Below are positions 1 to 7,386 of a DNA stretch of 64,000 nucleotides, in pieces (positions within the stretch are counted from its first letter, which is position 1; each line of letters starts with the position of its first letter). The stretch is from UBA6055 sp965214085. Its GTDB lineage: Bacteria > Chloroflexota > Anaerolineae > Aggregatilineales > Phototrophicaceae. A program made the translations under genes and the position numbers. Below the pieces are notes generated by a model. It was given only the letters and a program-made list of their open reading frames with translations. It searched no databases and was not told the origin of the DNA. Location of the stretch: positions 2,418,001-2,482,000 of the forward strand of contig OZ243937.1 in NCBI GenBank assembly GCA_965214085.1, written 5' to 3'.

Positions 1-233
1 CTTTTATCCAAGCGAAAATTGGTGCGGAAGGCGAGCCGGAGCGGGTCTTCCGACAGGATGCGCAGCGCCGGCGGGCGCGCAGTCTTGCGCCGTTTCACTT
101 TTGCTGGCGGGCTGCTGATGTTAAACACGCTGCTGCAAGCATCGCAGAGGGCGACCATTTGCTGAATGTTGATTTGTTCAGCTTTCAGCAGGTGATTGCA
201 TTGCGGGCAATGTAACTGCAAAACGAGTCTCAT
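1..233 (-). CDS. Zinc-ribbon protein, 3' end beyond window
   Basis: An open frame runs from an ATG at 231-233 off the left edge without a stop, giving 77 visible residues. Cys9, Cys12, Cys30 and Cys33 form two CxxC knuckles (CPQC and CDAC), the pattern of an N-terminal zinc ribbon. A basic stretch (KVKRRK, residues 48-53) follows. The rest of the protein lies outside the window, so its function is unknown. It could be the start of a larger regulator or membrane protein that carries this kind of ribbon. Confidence 0.6.
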   Translation of the reverse strand, partial: MRLVLQLHCPQCNHLLKAEQINIQQMVALCDACSSVFNISSPPAKVKRRKTARPPALRILSEDPLRLAFRTNFRLDK

Positions 234-294
234 TTCGATTGCCGCCTATGACCGCGCGGCGCGCTGAAAACGGGACTGATTAAGCGGATGTGAA

Positions 295-1053
295 TTAGAA
301 CTCAAACTCGTCAAAATCGCGGCAGAGGTGGACCGGACCGTCAAAGGCTTTGGCGGCTTCCTCGACCAGCAGTTCCGGGTCCTGGTTCCACACTTGATAG
401 TGGATCAAGCGCAGTTCCTTGGCTTTGGCTGCCGTGGCCGCCTCGCCCGCCATGCGCGCTGTACTGTGCCCCGGCGGCGGACCGCCCGCCTCATGGATGA
501 AGATATCGGCGCCCTGGCCGATCTTCAGCGCGTTCTGGCAGGGCTCGGTATCACAACTGTAAGCCAGCACCTTGCCGTTATGCTTATTGGTGATGCGTAT
601 GCCGATGGTCGGGATGAAGTGCACAACCGGAAACGAGCGTATGGCAAAGTCTTTGTTTTCGAAGAGCAAGGTGTTGTCAAGCAGGCCAATGCGCGAAAAG
701 GACACCGGGAAAAAATTCGGCCAGTATTCCCAGCCATACATTTCCATAGTCTCTTCGACGCGATTGATACAGTGAGGAATGCCGTAAAAGCGCATCGGTG
801 TTTTGCGCCCCATCTGCCACATATGCATCAACATATTGGGCACGCCGGCTACGTGATCCGAGTGAAAATGCGTCAGGATGATGTCTTGCAGCTGGTCGCC
901 ATCAATGCCCAGGTCTTTTATTTTGTCCAATGGGTTCGAGCCGGCATCGACCAGGACAGGCCTGTCCTGCTCGCCGAGCAGTAAAAAGTGCGTGTAATCA
1001 TGGTCGGCGTTATTTACTGCGCCGGAGGTACCCAGAATGATGACGCGCGCCAT
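295..1053 (-). CDS. MBL-fold metallo-hydrolase (RNase Z-like)
   Basis: This 252-residue protein is a metallo-beta-lactamase-fold hydrolase. The metal-binding motif HFHSDH lies at residues 62-67. A further His follows in PVVHF, an Asp in SCDTEP, and a late His in LIHYQVW, as expected for a dinuclear zinc site. The N-terminal ILGTSGA strand is typical of the RNase Z/arylsulfatase branch. I start it at the ATG at 1053, preceded by a purine-rich GGCGAGG, because the family begins at this strand. A longer frame starting at 1125 adds 24 low-complexity residues. The substrate cannot be told: tRNA 3' processing, phosphodiester or lactone hydrolysis are all possible. Confidence 0.8.
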   Translation of the reverse strand: MARVIILGTSGAVNNADHDYTHFLLLGEQDRPVLVDAGSNPLDKIKDLGIDGDQLQDIILTHFHSDHVAGVPNMLMHMWQMGRKTPMRFYGIPHCINRVEETMEMYGWEYWPNFFPVSFSRIGLLDNTLLFENKDFAIRSFPVVHFIPTIGIRITNKHNGKVLAYSCDTEPCQNALKIGQGADIFIHEAGGPPPGHSTARMAGEAATAAKAKELRLIHYQVWNQDPELLVEEAAKAFDGPVHLCRDFDEFEF

Positions 1054-1207
1054 ACCCTCGCCTTTGTTCTGCTGAGCGGCTGCCGAGATCGGATTACGCG
1101 TGTCAGCGGCCGCAGCCTCTGCCACCTGACGATACCATAATACAGCGAAATCCCAAACAATGTAATGTGACTGGGAGTGGTGAATATCGTGGATTAGCCC
1201 ATGCTTA

Positions 1208-1512
1208 CCCCCACTCTAAATCCCTCCTGCCATCTCTATGGCAGGCATCCCATAAAGAGGGAGGGACTTCAAACCGCCGTATACGCTACAAAAGCCCCTA
1301 TCCCTCATTTTAGATGAGGACAGGACAGTTTTGAAAATCGCGGGAGTCGTCACAACGGGTCAGCCAATGGCTGACCCCTACAGGCGTCTTTTTGTGGTAA
1401 ATGTAGGGGCAATTGGCTCGCCCGAATAAGTGTGCCAAATGCGCCTGTTTTGCGGCAATACCTTGCCCGACTTGAACCTGTCCTGTCGTCAGCTCATTTT
1501 AGGGGATGGGGG
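1208..1512. repeat. Family 3 foldback element, copy 1 (interrupted)
   Basis: The gap 1054-1579 contains no gene. It holds a copy of a foldback repeat also present at 14619-15032. The left arm (C-rich, then CCTCCTGCCATCTCTATGG) matches copy 2 almost base for base. The right arm is reduced to GGGGATGGGGG, as if deleted between two GGGGAT repeats. The element is interrupted by a family 4 insertion at 1314-1492. Nothing else is recognisable in the gap. Confidence 0.65.
1314..1492. mobile_element. Family 4 MITE-like element, copy 1
   Basis: This is a 179-bp element without genes. Its left end reads ATGAGGACAGGACAG. Its right end, reverse-complemented, reads CTGACGACAGGACAG. It is flanked on both sides, flush with its ends, by the 10-bp direct repeat CTCATTTTAG (1304-1313 and 1493-1502). 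It includes a perfect hairpin with GGGTCAGCCA arms at 1357-1377. The second copy, at 14708-14892, is inserted at a different point of another family 3 element. The terminal repeats and target duplication indicate transposition, and no transposase is encoded. Confidence 0.75.
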
Positions 1513-1579
1513 AAAATTACCGTGTACACCAAAATGACCTCTCCCCGTGTGACTCGCAGTCAGCCATGGTTCACCGCAG

Positions 1580-2668
1580 CTACACAATATCCGCTGGCTG
1601 CGCCATCTCCGCGCTTTCGGATTGCTCGTCTGAGGCTTTGGCTGCCGCGAAGCCGCCGCCACGATGACGGCGCAGCAGCAAGCCCACCGCCAACACAAAG
1701 GCAATCAGAGTGATGGTTTGCGAGCTGTTAATCCCGGACTGGCCGATAACCGCGATTTCAACGCGCAAGAACTCCAGTAGAAAGCGACCGAAGGAGTACT
1801 GCGCGATGTAAATCAGCAAGATGTCGCCGCTGAGCAAGCGGTCGCGATACTGATGATAAATCCGCCACAGGACGTAGAAGGCGACCAGACTCCAAAGCGC
1901 CTCATAAGCCCATATCGGATGAAAGAGTGTATCGATAGGATAGTCGATCAAGCTCTCGTAGGGCGCCACGCGCGCGTCCCGCGGGATTTGTATGCCCCAG
2001 GGCAGATTAGTCGGCGCGCCATAGAGCTCGTGATTCACGTAATTGGCGAAGCGGCCTATCGCTTGCCCCAGCGGGATCGATACGCCAGCGATGTCCATCC
2101 AGGGCGAAAGACGCATGCCTTCGTCGGGGAAGCTGCTGGCGGGCCGGCGATAGCGGAAAGCCGGAACGTCCTTGCCCGCAAGGCGCTGAACAACCATCTT
2201 CACCAGCCATTCCAGCCACTGGATCAGCCACAGTAAGGGCGTAAGTATGGTCGTAAGCAAGCCGATGATACGGTTGTGCCAAGCGCTGAGATACAGATAA
2301 ACGCCCAGCGCGCCGCCGATTATCGCGCCGAATATGCTTAAGCCGCCGCTCCAAATGGCGATGGCGCCGCTTTGAGTATCAAAAAAGTTCTCGAGGAACC
2401 AGGCCGTATTCTGGCAGACATCGCCTTCGATGCCACAGCCCTGGGTCAGCGACACCGGCGGGAAAAGAATGAACCACAGGCGCGCGCCCACAATGCCCGG
2501 CACAATGGCCCAAGTCAAGCCACCCCAGATATGATCGCTGTCGCGGCCGCTGCGGCTGGCCAGCAACGAGGCCACATAAGCCCCGGCCAGCAAGGCGAGC
2601 ACGATGATGATGCCATAATAGCGTATCTGCAGGTTGCCGATCACAAGATGGGCTTGTTCGAATTCCAT
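1580..2668 (-). CDS. lgt: Prolipoprotein diacylglyceryl transferase
   Basis: Lgt transfers diacylglycerol from phosphatidylglycerol to the lipobox cysteine of prolipoproteins in the cytoplasmic membrane. The protein has 362 residues with several hydrophobic segments and carries the family signature GQAIGRFANYVNHE at 201-214. The usual length is about 260-290; the surplus is an insertion around residues 135-190 containing an extra hydrophobic stretch and a basic loop. The ATG directly abuts the stop of the upstream phosphatidyltransferase (TAAATG), so the two are likely co-transcribed. The stop codon ends at a repeat-filled gap. Confidence 0.93.
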   Translation of the reverse strand: MEFEQAHLVIGNLQIRYYGIIIVLALLAGAYVASLLASRSGRDSDHIWGGLTWAIVPGIVGARLWFILFPPVSLTQGCGIEGDVCQNTAWFLENFFDTQSGAIAIWSGGLSIFGAIIGGALGVYLYLSAWHNRIIGLLTTILTPLLWLIQWLEWLVKMVVQRLAGKDVPAFRYRRPASSFPDEGMRLSPWMDIAGVSIPLGQAIGRFANYVNHELYGAPTNLPWGIQIPRDARVAPYESLIDYPIDTLFHPIWAYEALWSLVAFYVLWRIYHQYRDRLLSGDILLIYIAQYSFGRFLLEFLRVEIAVIGQSGINSSQTITLIAFVLAVGLLLRRHRGGGFAAAKASDEQSESAEMAQPADIV

Positions 2669-3304
2669 TTACTCACCTCGGTATTTTAATGTCGAATAGA
2701 CATGCCATAAACGTTGCAACGCTGTGATATTTGTGCCCAGCGCCAATAGCAATATGCCAATCTCCAGCGGCAGCGTCGATTCCAGCAGGCCGCTGCCAAG
2801 CGTCATGACCAGGATGACGACCACGCGTTCCATGCGCGTGAACAGGCCGACTGTCGTGGCTACCGCAACTTTGGCGTCATCAGCGCGAGCGCGCACATAA
2901 CTCACCAGATAGCTGCCTGCCAATGCCGCCAGCGCCAGAGCCAGCATATCAAGACGCCCCTGCGCAGCAAAATAATAGCCCAAAGCGCCGAAAATTAAAC
3001 CGTCAGCATAGCGGTCCAGCGTCGAATCCAGCACCATGCCAAAGGTGCCAGTCCGCCCCAGCGCCCGCGCCACCGCGCCGTCCAATGCGTCCAGCGGCAG
3101 GCTGACCAGCAAGATAAGCCCGCCCGCCAGCAGCTCGCCGCGGGCCAAGCTGAGGGCAGCGACAGCCACCAGCGCCAAGCCAGCCACGGTGACCCAGTCC
3201 GGGTGGATGCCCAGCCGGGCCAGCGCGCCGCCGCAGCGGTTTACCGGCCGCATCGTCAGTTTTCGCAGCCGGTCCGTAAGCGTATGCGGAGCGCCTTCAG
3301 GCAT
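2669..3304 (-). CDS. CDP-alcohol phosphatidyltransferase family protein
   Basis: This membrane enzyme of 211 residues joins a CDP-linked diacylglycerol or alcohol to a polar head group. The complete family motif D-x2-DG-x2-AR-x8-G-x3-D-x3-D is present, with Asp72, Asp75, Gly76, Ala79, Arg80, Gly89, Asp93 and Asp97. Hydrophobic segments flank it. It ends exactly where lgt starts. A phosphatidylglycerophosphate or inositol-phosphate synthase role is plausible, because Lgt consumes phosphatidylglycerol, but the motif does not identify the alcohol. Confidence 0.85.
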   Translation of the reverse strand: MPEGAPHTLTDRLRKLTMRPVNRCGGALARLGIHPDWVTVAGLALVAVAALSLARGELLAGGLILLVSLPLDALDGAVARALGRTGTFGMVLDSTLDRYADGLIFGALGYYFAAQGRLDMLALALAALAGSYLVSYVRARADDAKVAVATTVGLFTRMERVVVILVMTLGSGLLESTLPLEIGILLLALGTNITALQRLWHVYSTLKYRGE

Positions 3305-3313
3305 TATCTGACC

Positions 3314-3342
3314 TTGTAAGCCATAGCCGATTTCGCTACACT
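3314..3342 (+). promoter_or_regulatory. Predicted promoter of tRNA-Pro
   Basis: TTGTAA at 3314-3319 and TACACT at 3337-3342 are separated by 17 bp. They place transcription start about 8 nt before the mature tRNA 5' end. The site sits just upstream of, and divergent from, the phosphatidyltransferase gene. Confidence 0.5.
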
Positions 3343-3356
3343 AGCCTCGATTTTGT

Positions 3357-3430
3357 CGGGGCGTGGCGCAGCCCGGTAGCGCGCACCGTTCGGGTCGGTG
3401 AGGTCGTGGGTTCAAATCCCGCCGCCCCGA
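3357..3430 (+). tRNA. tRNA-Pro (anticodon CGG)
   Basis: The 74-nt sequence folds as a tRNA. Acceptor strands CGGGGCG and CGCCCCG pair perfectly, followed by discriminator A. The anticodon loop TTCGGGT reads CGG, which decodes CCG proline. The T arm is GTGGG-TTCAAAT-CCCGC. CCA is not encoded. A promoter lies upstream and an intrinsic terminator downstream, so it is a single-gene unit. Confidence 0.95.
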
Positions 3431-3444
3431 CTTTCGCAAGAGAA

Positions 3445-3471
3445 CTGTCACGGAAACCGTGGCAGTTTTTT
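3445..3471 (+). terminator. Intrinsic terminator after tRNA-Pro
   Basis: CTGTCACGG, loop AAA and CCGTGGCAG form a 9-bp stem with one G-U pair, followed by six T. It lies 15 nt after the tRNA and just before the convergent MFS gene stop. It may also end transcription of that gene from the other side. Confidence 0.85.
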
Positions 3472-3478
3472 GTCGCGG

Positions 3479-4732
3479 CTAAACCGCCCACCCCACACCT
3501 TCCTTGGCCGGATTGCTGCGCGCCCACTGCCACAAGAACGCAGCCGGAATCAGCGCCACACAGTACAAGATGCCGCCCAGCCAATTGGGCAGCGTCGGAT
3601 CCAGCGCGAACAGCGAACCAGACACGGCCGTGGAAATGATGACGCCCAGGCTCATCACCGAATGATACAGGCCCAGCACCGCGCCACGCAGCTCGATAGC
3701 TACCGTCTTCGTAAGCAGCGATTGCAGCGGCGGCAGCAGCAAGCCACTGCCGATGGCGAAGAAGACCATACTGGCGGAACCGATTAGCGGCTCGGTCGCG
3801 ATGGCCAACAGAAACATCGCCAGCGTGCGTGAGCCGGCGCCCAGCAAAACAATCAGCGGGTCGCTGTAGCGCTGTAAAGCCGCCGGCAAAAGCACAATCT
3901 GCGTGATAAATTGGCCCACGCCGACCACCATCAGCAACAGGCCGACGCCCAGGCTGACCGCGGCAAAGTCATAGCCGGCGAAAAGGACCTTCTCGGCGAA
4001 CAGCGCGAAGGTGCCGATCAGCAGGCCAAAGCCGAAGCGGCTGACAAACGAAACGCTCATGACCGCCAAAAGCGGCACATTCCGGACTATAAGCGCCGGA
4101 TTCATACGCGCGCGATTGCTGTCGCGGTTGCGCGCCTGATCGCTCTTGCTCAGCGTTTCTTCCAGCGCGAACCAGGTCAGAATGACCGTCGCCAGCGCCG
4201 CCCCGGCCGCAAACAGAAAGGGAATGTGCGGCCCAAATTGGCTGGCAAGCAAACCGCCAATGCCCGGGCCCACGATAAAGCCCATGCCAAATGCCGCCAT
4301 CACGTAACCTAGCGCTTGTGTGCGTTTGTCCTCTGGCATGATGTCCGTGACATAAGCCTGAGCCACGATGATATTGCCGCCGGTGACGCCATCAAGGACG
4401 CGCGCGAAGAATAGCAGCGCCGCCGATTGCGCGAAGCCGATCATCAAGAAGGCGATGACTGTGCCCACCTGGCTCAGCAGCAGCACCGGCAAGCGACCGC
4501 GCCTGTCGGACAAGCGGCCGATGAAGGGACCAGCCACGAATTGGGCCGCGAAAAACGAGGTCAGCAGCAGCGTAATGACTTCTGGGGACAAGTTGAATTC
4601 GCTCTGCGCGTAGAGCGGCAGAATCGGATTCACCATCGACGTGCCGATCATCTGCACAAATACGATGAGCAGGATAGTCAACAGGCGGCGGTCAAAAGCC
4701 CAGTGCTCGAATCGCAACAAAAAATGCCTCAA
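3479..4732 (-). CDS. MFS multidrug-type transporter
   Basis: The 417-residue protein is strongly hydrophobic, with about 12 predicted membrane helices. The cytoplasmic loop 2-3 motif GRLSDRRGR near residue 76 is the major-facilitator motif A. The early PILPLYAQ segment resembles the DHA1 proton-drug antiporter (TetA-like) branch. It would export small molecules across the inner membrane using the proton gradient. The substrate is unknown. It stands alone, convergent with tRNA-Pro. Two other MFS proteins encoded at 21.5-24.2 kb are similar in type. Confidence 0.88.
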   Translation of the reverse strand: MRHFLLRFEHWAFDRRLLTILLIVFVQMIGTSMVNPILPLYAQSEFNLSPEVITLLLTSFFAAQFVAGPFIGRLSDRRGRLPVLLLSQVGTVIAFLMIGFAQSAALLFFARVLDGVTGGNIIVAQAYVTDIMPEDKRTQALGYVMAAFGMGFIVGPGIGGLLASQFGPHIPFLFAAGAALATVILTWFALEETLSKSDQARNRDSNRARMNPALIVRNVPLLAVMSVSFVSRFGFGLLIGTFALFAEKVLFAGYDFAAVSLGVGLLLMVVGVGQFITQIVLLPAALQRYSDPLIVLLGAGSRTLAMFLLAIATEPLIGSASMVFFAIGSGLLLPPLQSLLTKTVAIELRGAVLGLYHSVMSLGVIISTAVSGSLFALDPTLPNWLGGILYCVALIPAAFLWQWARSNPAKEGVGWAV

Positions 4733-4853
4733 AGATTACGCTGAAAGCTTTCGTTCTATCCTATGCCAATTCCGCAGCGATGGTAAGCCACAAATCAAGA
4801 GCAGTCGCCGCGGCCAAGGCGCCAACCCGCGCAATCATCACCGCGTCGGTACA

Positions 4854-4997
4854 GGTGGTGTATCGATTTGGTTGAAATTCAATTTCACCACAAAGACACA
4901 AAGGCACAAAGCACACAAAGAATATGGCATATTTCGATCGAATTTCTCGGTGTCCTCGACGTTTAAGCGTTGTTCCAACCGAAAAGGATACATATCC
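4854..4997. mobile_element. Family 2 MITE-like element, solo copy
   Basis: The gap 4733-5081 has no gene and holds this 144-bp element. Its ends are inverted: GGTGGTGTATCGATTTGG on the left and, reverse-complemented, GGATATGTATCCTTTTCGG on the right. Inside is a 9-nt periodic tract (CACAAAGG units). The same element occurs at 18058-18424, interrupted by a family 1 insertion, and at 9748 in truncated form. Flanking octamers TCGGTACA and CCGGAGCA match at only 5 of 8 positions, so any target duplication has decayed. Confidence 0.65.
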
Positions 4998-5081
4998 CCG
5001 GAGCAGCTTACTTGCGGCAAAGAGCGCAGAACGTTAGACTCTAAGCCGTTCCAGGACTAACACGGCCGGCGGGAGGCAGAC

Positions 5082-5696
5082 TTGACGACAACACTCTACT
5101 TGATGCGTCACGGCGAAGTGCATAATCCGGCTCAGATCCTCTACGGGCGCATGCCGGGCTACTATCTCAGCGAAGCCGGCAAGGAGCAGGCGCATGCCGC
5201 TGGCGGCTGGCTGGCCGATAAGCCGCTGAGCGCCATCTATGCCAGCCCCATGGAACGCGCGCAGCAGACCGCCGGCATTGTAGCGGGCTACCTGCCGGGG
5301 TTGTCGCCGGCGACTGACGAGCGCATCATCGAAGTCAGCACGCCCTACGAAAGCCAGCCAATCGCCGATCTGGCCGCCATGGGCTGGGATTTGTACAGCG
5401 GCAATCAGCCGCCGCATGAAGTTCCCGGCACAGTGCTTGAGCGTGTGCTGGACTTTTTCGACTCCATCGTCGAGCGGCATAGCGGGCAATCAGTCGCGGC
5501 GGTGGCGCATGGCGACATTCTGGTTTTCGCCTGGCTGCATGCCCAGGGCGTCGTGCCGGATGCGCTGATGAAAGACCGCCTGCAAGTTTACGCGCTGCCG
5601 GTGGACTACCCGGCGACAGCGTCAATCATGACATTCGAGCTGCAAGACTCGCCGCGGCAAACCCGGCCGCAAGTCAGCTACCACTGTCCCTATTAA
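5082..5696 (+). CDS. Histidine phosphatase family protein
   Basis: This 204-residue protein belongs to the phosphoglycerate-mutase/histidine-phosphatase superfamily. The catalytic RHG is at residues 9-11 (MRHGE), the general acid is probably Glu84, and the second catalytic His is at 143 in VAHGDIL. The length fits small phosphatases such as CobC- or SixA-like and broad-specificity enzymes rather than glycolytic mutase. The start is a TTG with GGGAGG five nt upstream. The substrate is unknown. It stands between repeat element 4854-4997 and the convergent MenC-like gene. Confidence 0.85.
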   Translation: MTTTLYLMRHGEVHNPAQILYGRMPGYYLSEAGKEQAHAAGGWLADKPLSAIYASPMERAQQTAGIVAGYLPGLSPATDERIIEVSTPYESQPIADLAAMGWDLYSGNQPPHEVPGTVLERVLDFFDSIVERHSGQSVAAVAHGDILVFAWLHAQGVVPDALMKDRLQVYALPVDYPATASIMTFELQDSPRQTRPQVSYHCPY

Positions 5697-5726
5697 GCAC
5701 CGAGCAGTCGTACTCCAGCAGTCCCG

Positions 5727-6887
5727 TTATTGCCATAGCGGCGCGAAGGGGTTGGTTTCGCGCCAGCGGGCTTCGGCTTCGTACAGTCGCTCGCGTTGAA
5801 CTTCAACGCCGATGCCCGGCCCATCCGGCAGGCGGATACTGCTGCCCGGGCTCAGCTCAAAGGGCGGCTCGCTGATGTCGGGGTCGAAATAGCGATTGGT
5901 CGCTGAGATGTCGCTGGGCAGATTGACCGCTGGCAGCGCCGCGAAAGCCAGAATAGCAGCGCGCCCGATGCCCGTCTCCAGCATGCCGCCGATCCACAAT
6001 GGCGTTCCGCTCTCTTGGCAGAGCCGGTAAATCTTGAGGCTTTCCGTGTAGCCGCCGACGCGCGTCGGTTTGAGATTCAGAATGCGGCCCGCGCCCAGAC
6101 GCATGGCAATCTGCCAATCATGCGCCGAATAGATGCTTTCGTCGAGGCAGATTGGCGTATTCAGCCGGGGCTGCAGCAGGCTGTGCTGGTAGATATCGTC
6201 ATAGGCCAGCGGCTGCTCAATCATCAGCAAGTCGAACTGGTCAAGCTGTTGAAGGCGCTCGGCGTCATCCAGCGTATAGGCGCTGTTGGCGTCCAGCATC
6301 AGCGTGATATCGGGAAAGCGCTCGCGGACAGCCCGGGCCAACTCGACATCCCAGCCGGGTTCGATCTTGAGTTTGATACGCCCGTAGCCTTCGTCCAGCC
6401 GTTTCTGTATCAGCGCCAACTGCGCGTCCAGCGAGTCCTGGATGCCGATGCTGACGCCGACGACAGCCGATGCGCGCGGCCTGTTGCCCGCTGGCAGGTG
6501 GGCGGCGAAGTAATCGGCCAGGCGCATGTCATTGGCTTTCGCCAGCAGGTCCCAAAGCGCCGCTTCCACCCCAGCCCGCGCATGATGATTGCCGCGCACC
6601 GTCTTGAACAAAGCGGGTACTTCGGTTGGCGAGCGCAGCGTCTGCCCCAGCAGCTTGGGAATCAGAAAGTCGCGCGTAACATGCAAGGCGGTGAGAACCG
6701 TTTCCGCTCCATAAGAGGGCTTGGTCTTCAGCGCGGTTTCGCCCCAGCCGGTCAGCCCGCTTTCGCTGACCGCCTCCACAATGATGGCGGTTTTGAAGGG
6801 CTCGGCGCCGAAGCTGGTCTGGAGCAACTCGACCAGCGGCAGCGCCACGACATGCAGCTTGATAGCTTTGATCGTAACCGGCTTCAA
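5727..6887 (-). CDS. menC: o-Succinylbenzoate synthase / N-acylamino acid racemase-like enolase
   Basis: The 386-residue protein is a member of the enolase superfamily. The catalytic pair KxK is Lys172/Lys174. Magnesium ligands are Asp199, Glu224 and Asp249 (LMLDAN, MIEQP, CLDES), and the second base is Lys273 in NLKPTRVGG. This arrangement matches the OSBS/N-succinylamino acid racemase group, so it may make o-succinylbenzoate for menaquinone, racemise N-acylamino acids, or both. No other men gene is nearby, so the menaquinone role is unproven. The start codon is TTG with a consensus AAGGAG seven nt upstream. Confidence 0.8.
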   Translation of the reverse strand: MKPVTIKAIKLHVVALPLVELLQTSFGAEPFKTAIIVEAVSESGLTGWGETALKTKPSYGAETVLTALHVTRDFLIPKLLGQTLRSPTEVPALFKTVRGNHHARAGVEAALWDLLAKANDMRLADYFAAHLPAGNRPRASAVVGVSIGIQDSLDAQLALIQKRLDEGYGRIKLKIEPGWDVELARAVRERFPDITLMLDANSAYTLDDAERLQQLDQFDLLMIEQPLAYDDIYQHSLLQPRLNTPICLDESIYSAHDWQIAMRLGAGRILNLKPTRVGGYTESLKIYRLCQESGTPLWIGGMLETGIGRAAILAFAALPAVNLPSDISATNRYFDPDISEPPFELSPGSSIRLPDGPGIGVEVQRERLYEAEARWRETNPFAPLWQ

Positions 6888-6972
6888 CTTGACACTCCTT
6901 TAAGCAAGCGGAAACTGAATTGTAGTGGCGCAATCGACAGATGACTATGCGGCATTAGCTCCCCGCCAAAAC

Positions 6973-7000
6973 TTGGTTTGCCCGGCGCCGCCTATATAAT
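6973..7000 (+). promoter_or_regulatory. Possible promoter for the 52-residue protein
   Basis: TTGGTT (6973-6978) and TATAAT (6995-7000) are 16 bp apart. This would give a leader of about 80 nt before the ATG at 7091. The -10 box is perfect and the -35 box is weak. The region lies between the divergent menC-like gene and the small gene. Confidence 0.35.
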
Positions 7001-7090
7001 TTGTATAGGAATAGTGCGCTTCACCCTGTACATAGTGCCCGAATATGATATAGTATTCTTCGTGGCTGCATAATCAAAAGGAGATTCAAC

Positions 7091-7249
7091 ATGCACAACA
7101 TTGCCTTGGTAGCCGCGCAGCTGCAGAAGCAACGCGCGCAAGACCTTTTGGAAGAAGCGCGGATCGAGCGTTTCTTAAACGAAAAGAAGCATCGCGACGC
7201 CAACGAATGGCTGCAGCGGCGGCTTCAACGCCAGCGCAACGCCAGATAA
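7091..7249 (+). CDS. Small charged helical protein, 52 residues
   Basis: ATG at 7091 is preceded by AAGGAG with an 8-nt spacer. The frame encodes 52 residues and ends with TAA 24 nt before an intrinsic terminator. The protein is rich in Gln, Arg, Glu and Leu (for example DLLEEARIERFLNEKK) and should form an amphipathic helix. There is no Cys, signal peptide or membrane segment. A ribosome-binding site, a promoter-like sequence and a terminator make an autonomous small gene likely. I do not recognise the family; a nucleic-acid- or ribosome-associated role is only a guess. Confidence 0.65.
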   Translation: MHNIALVAAQLQKQRAQDLLEEARIERFLNEKKHRDANEWLQRRLQRQRNAR

Positions 7250-7273
7250 GCGCTTTGCGCCATACAATCAACA

Positions 7274-7296
7274 GCCTCGCCATTGCGGGGCTTTTT
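7274..7296 (+). terminator. Intrinsic terminator after the small gene
   Basis: GCCTCGC, loop CATT and GCGGGGC form a 7-bp stem with one G-U pair, followed by five T. It separates the small gene from the secreted-protein gene at 7387. Confidence 0.75.
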
Positions 7297-7386
7297 CGTT
7301 TCCCCGGCTGCTGCCTCGCAAAATTGCCGCGTATCCAAGTTGACCCTATAATCAATTCCATTGCCTGTTCCTGGTGCGATACTCGT

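Noticed and set aside
3336..3584. Minus-strand open frame of 82 codons across tRNA-Pro
   Set aside because: It reads the antisense of the tRNA and terminator; such translations are typical false genes.
4641..5060. Open frames over the family 2 element at 4854-4997
   Set aside because: The 9-nt periodic tract keeps all frames free of stops; no ribosome-binding site, and composition is repeat-derived.
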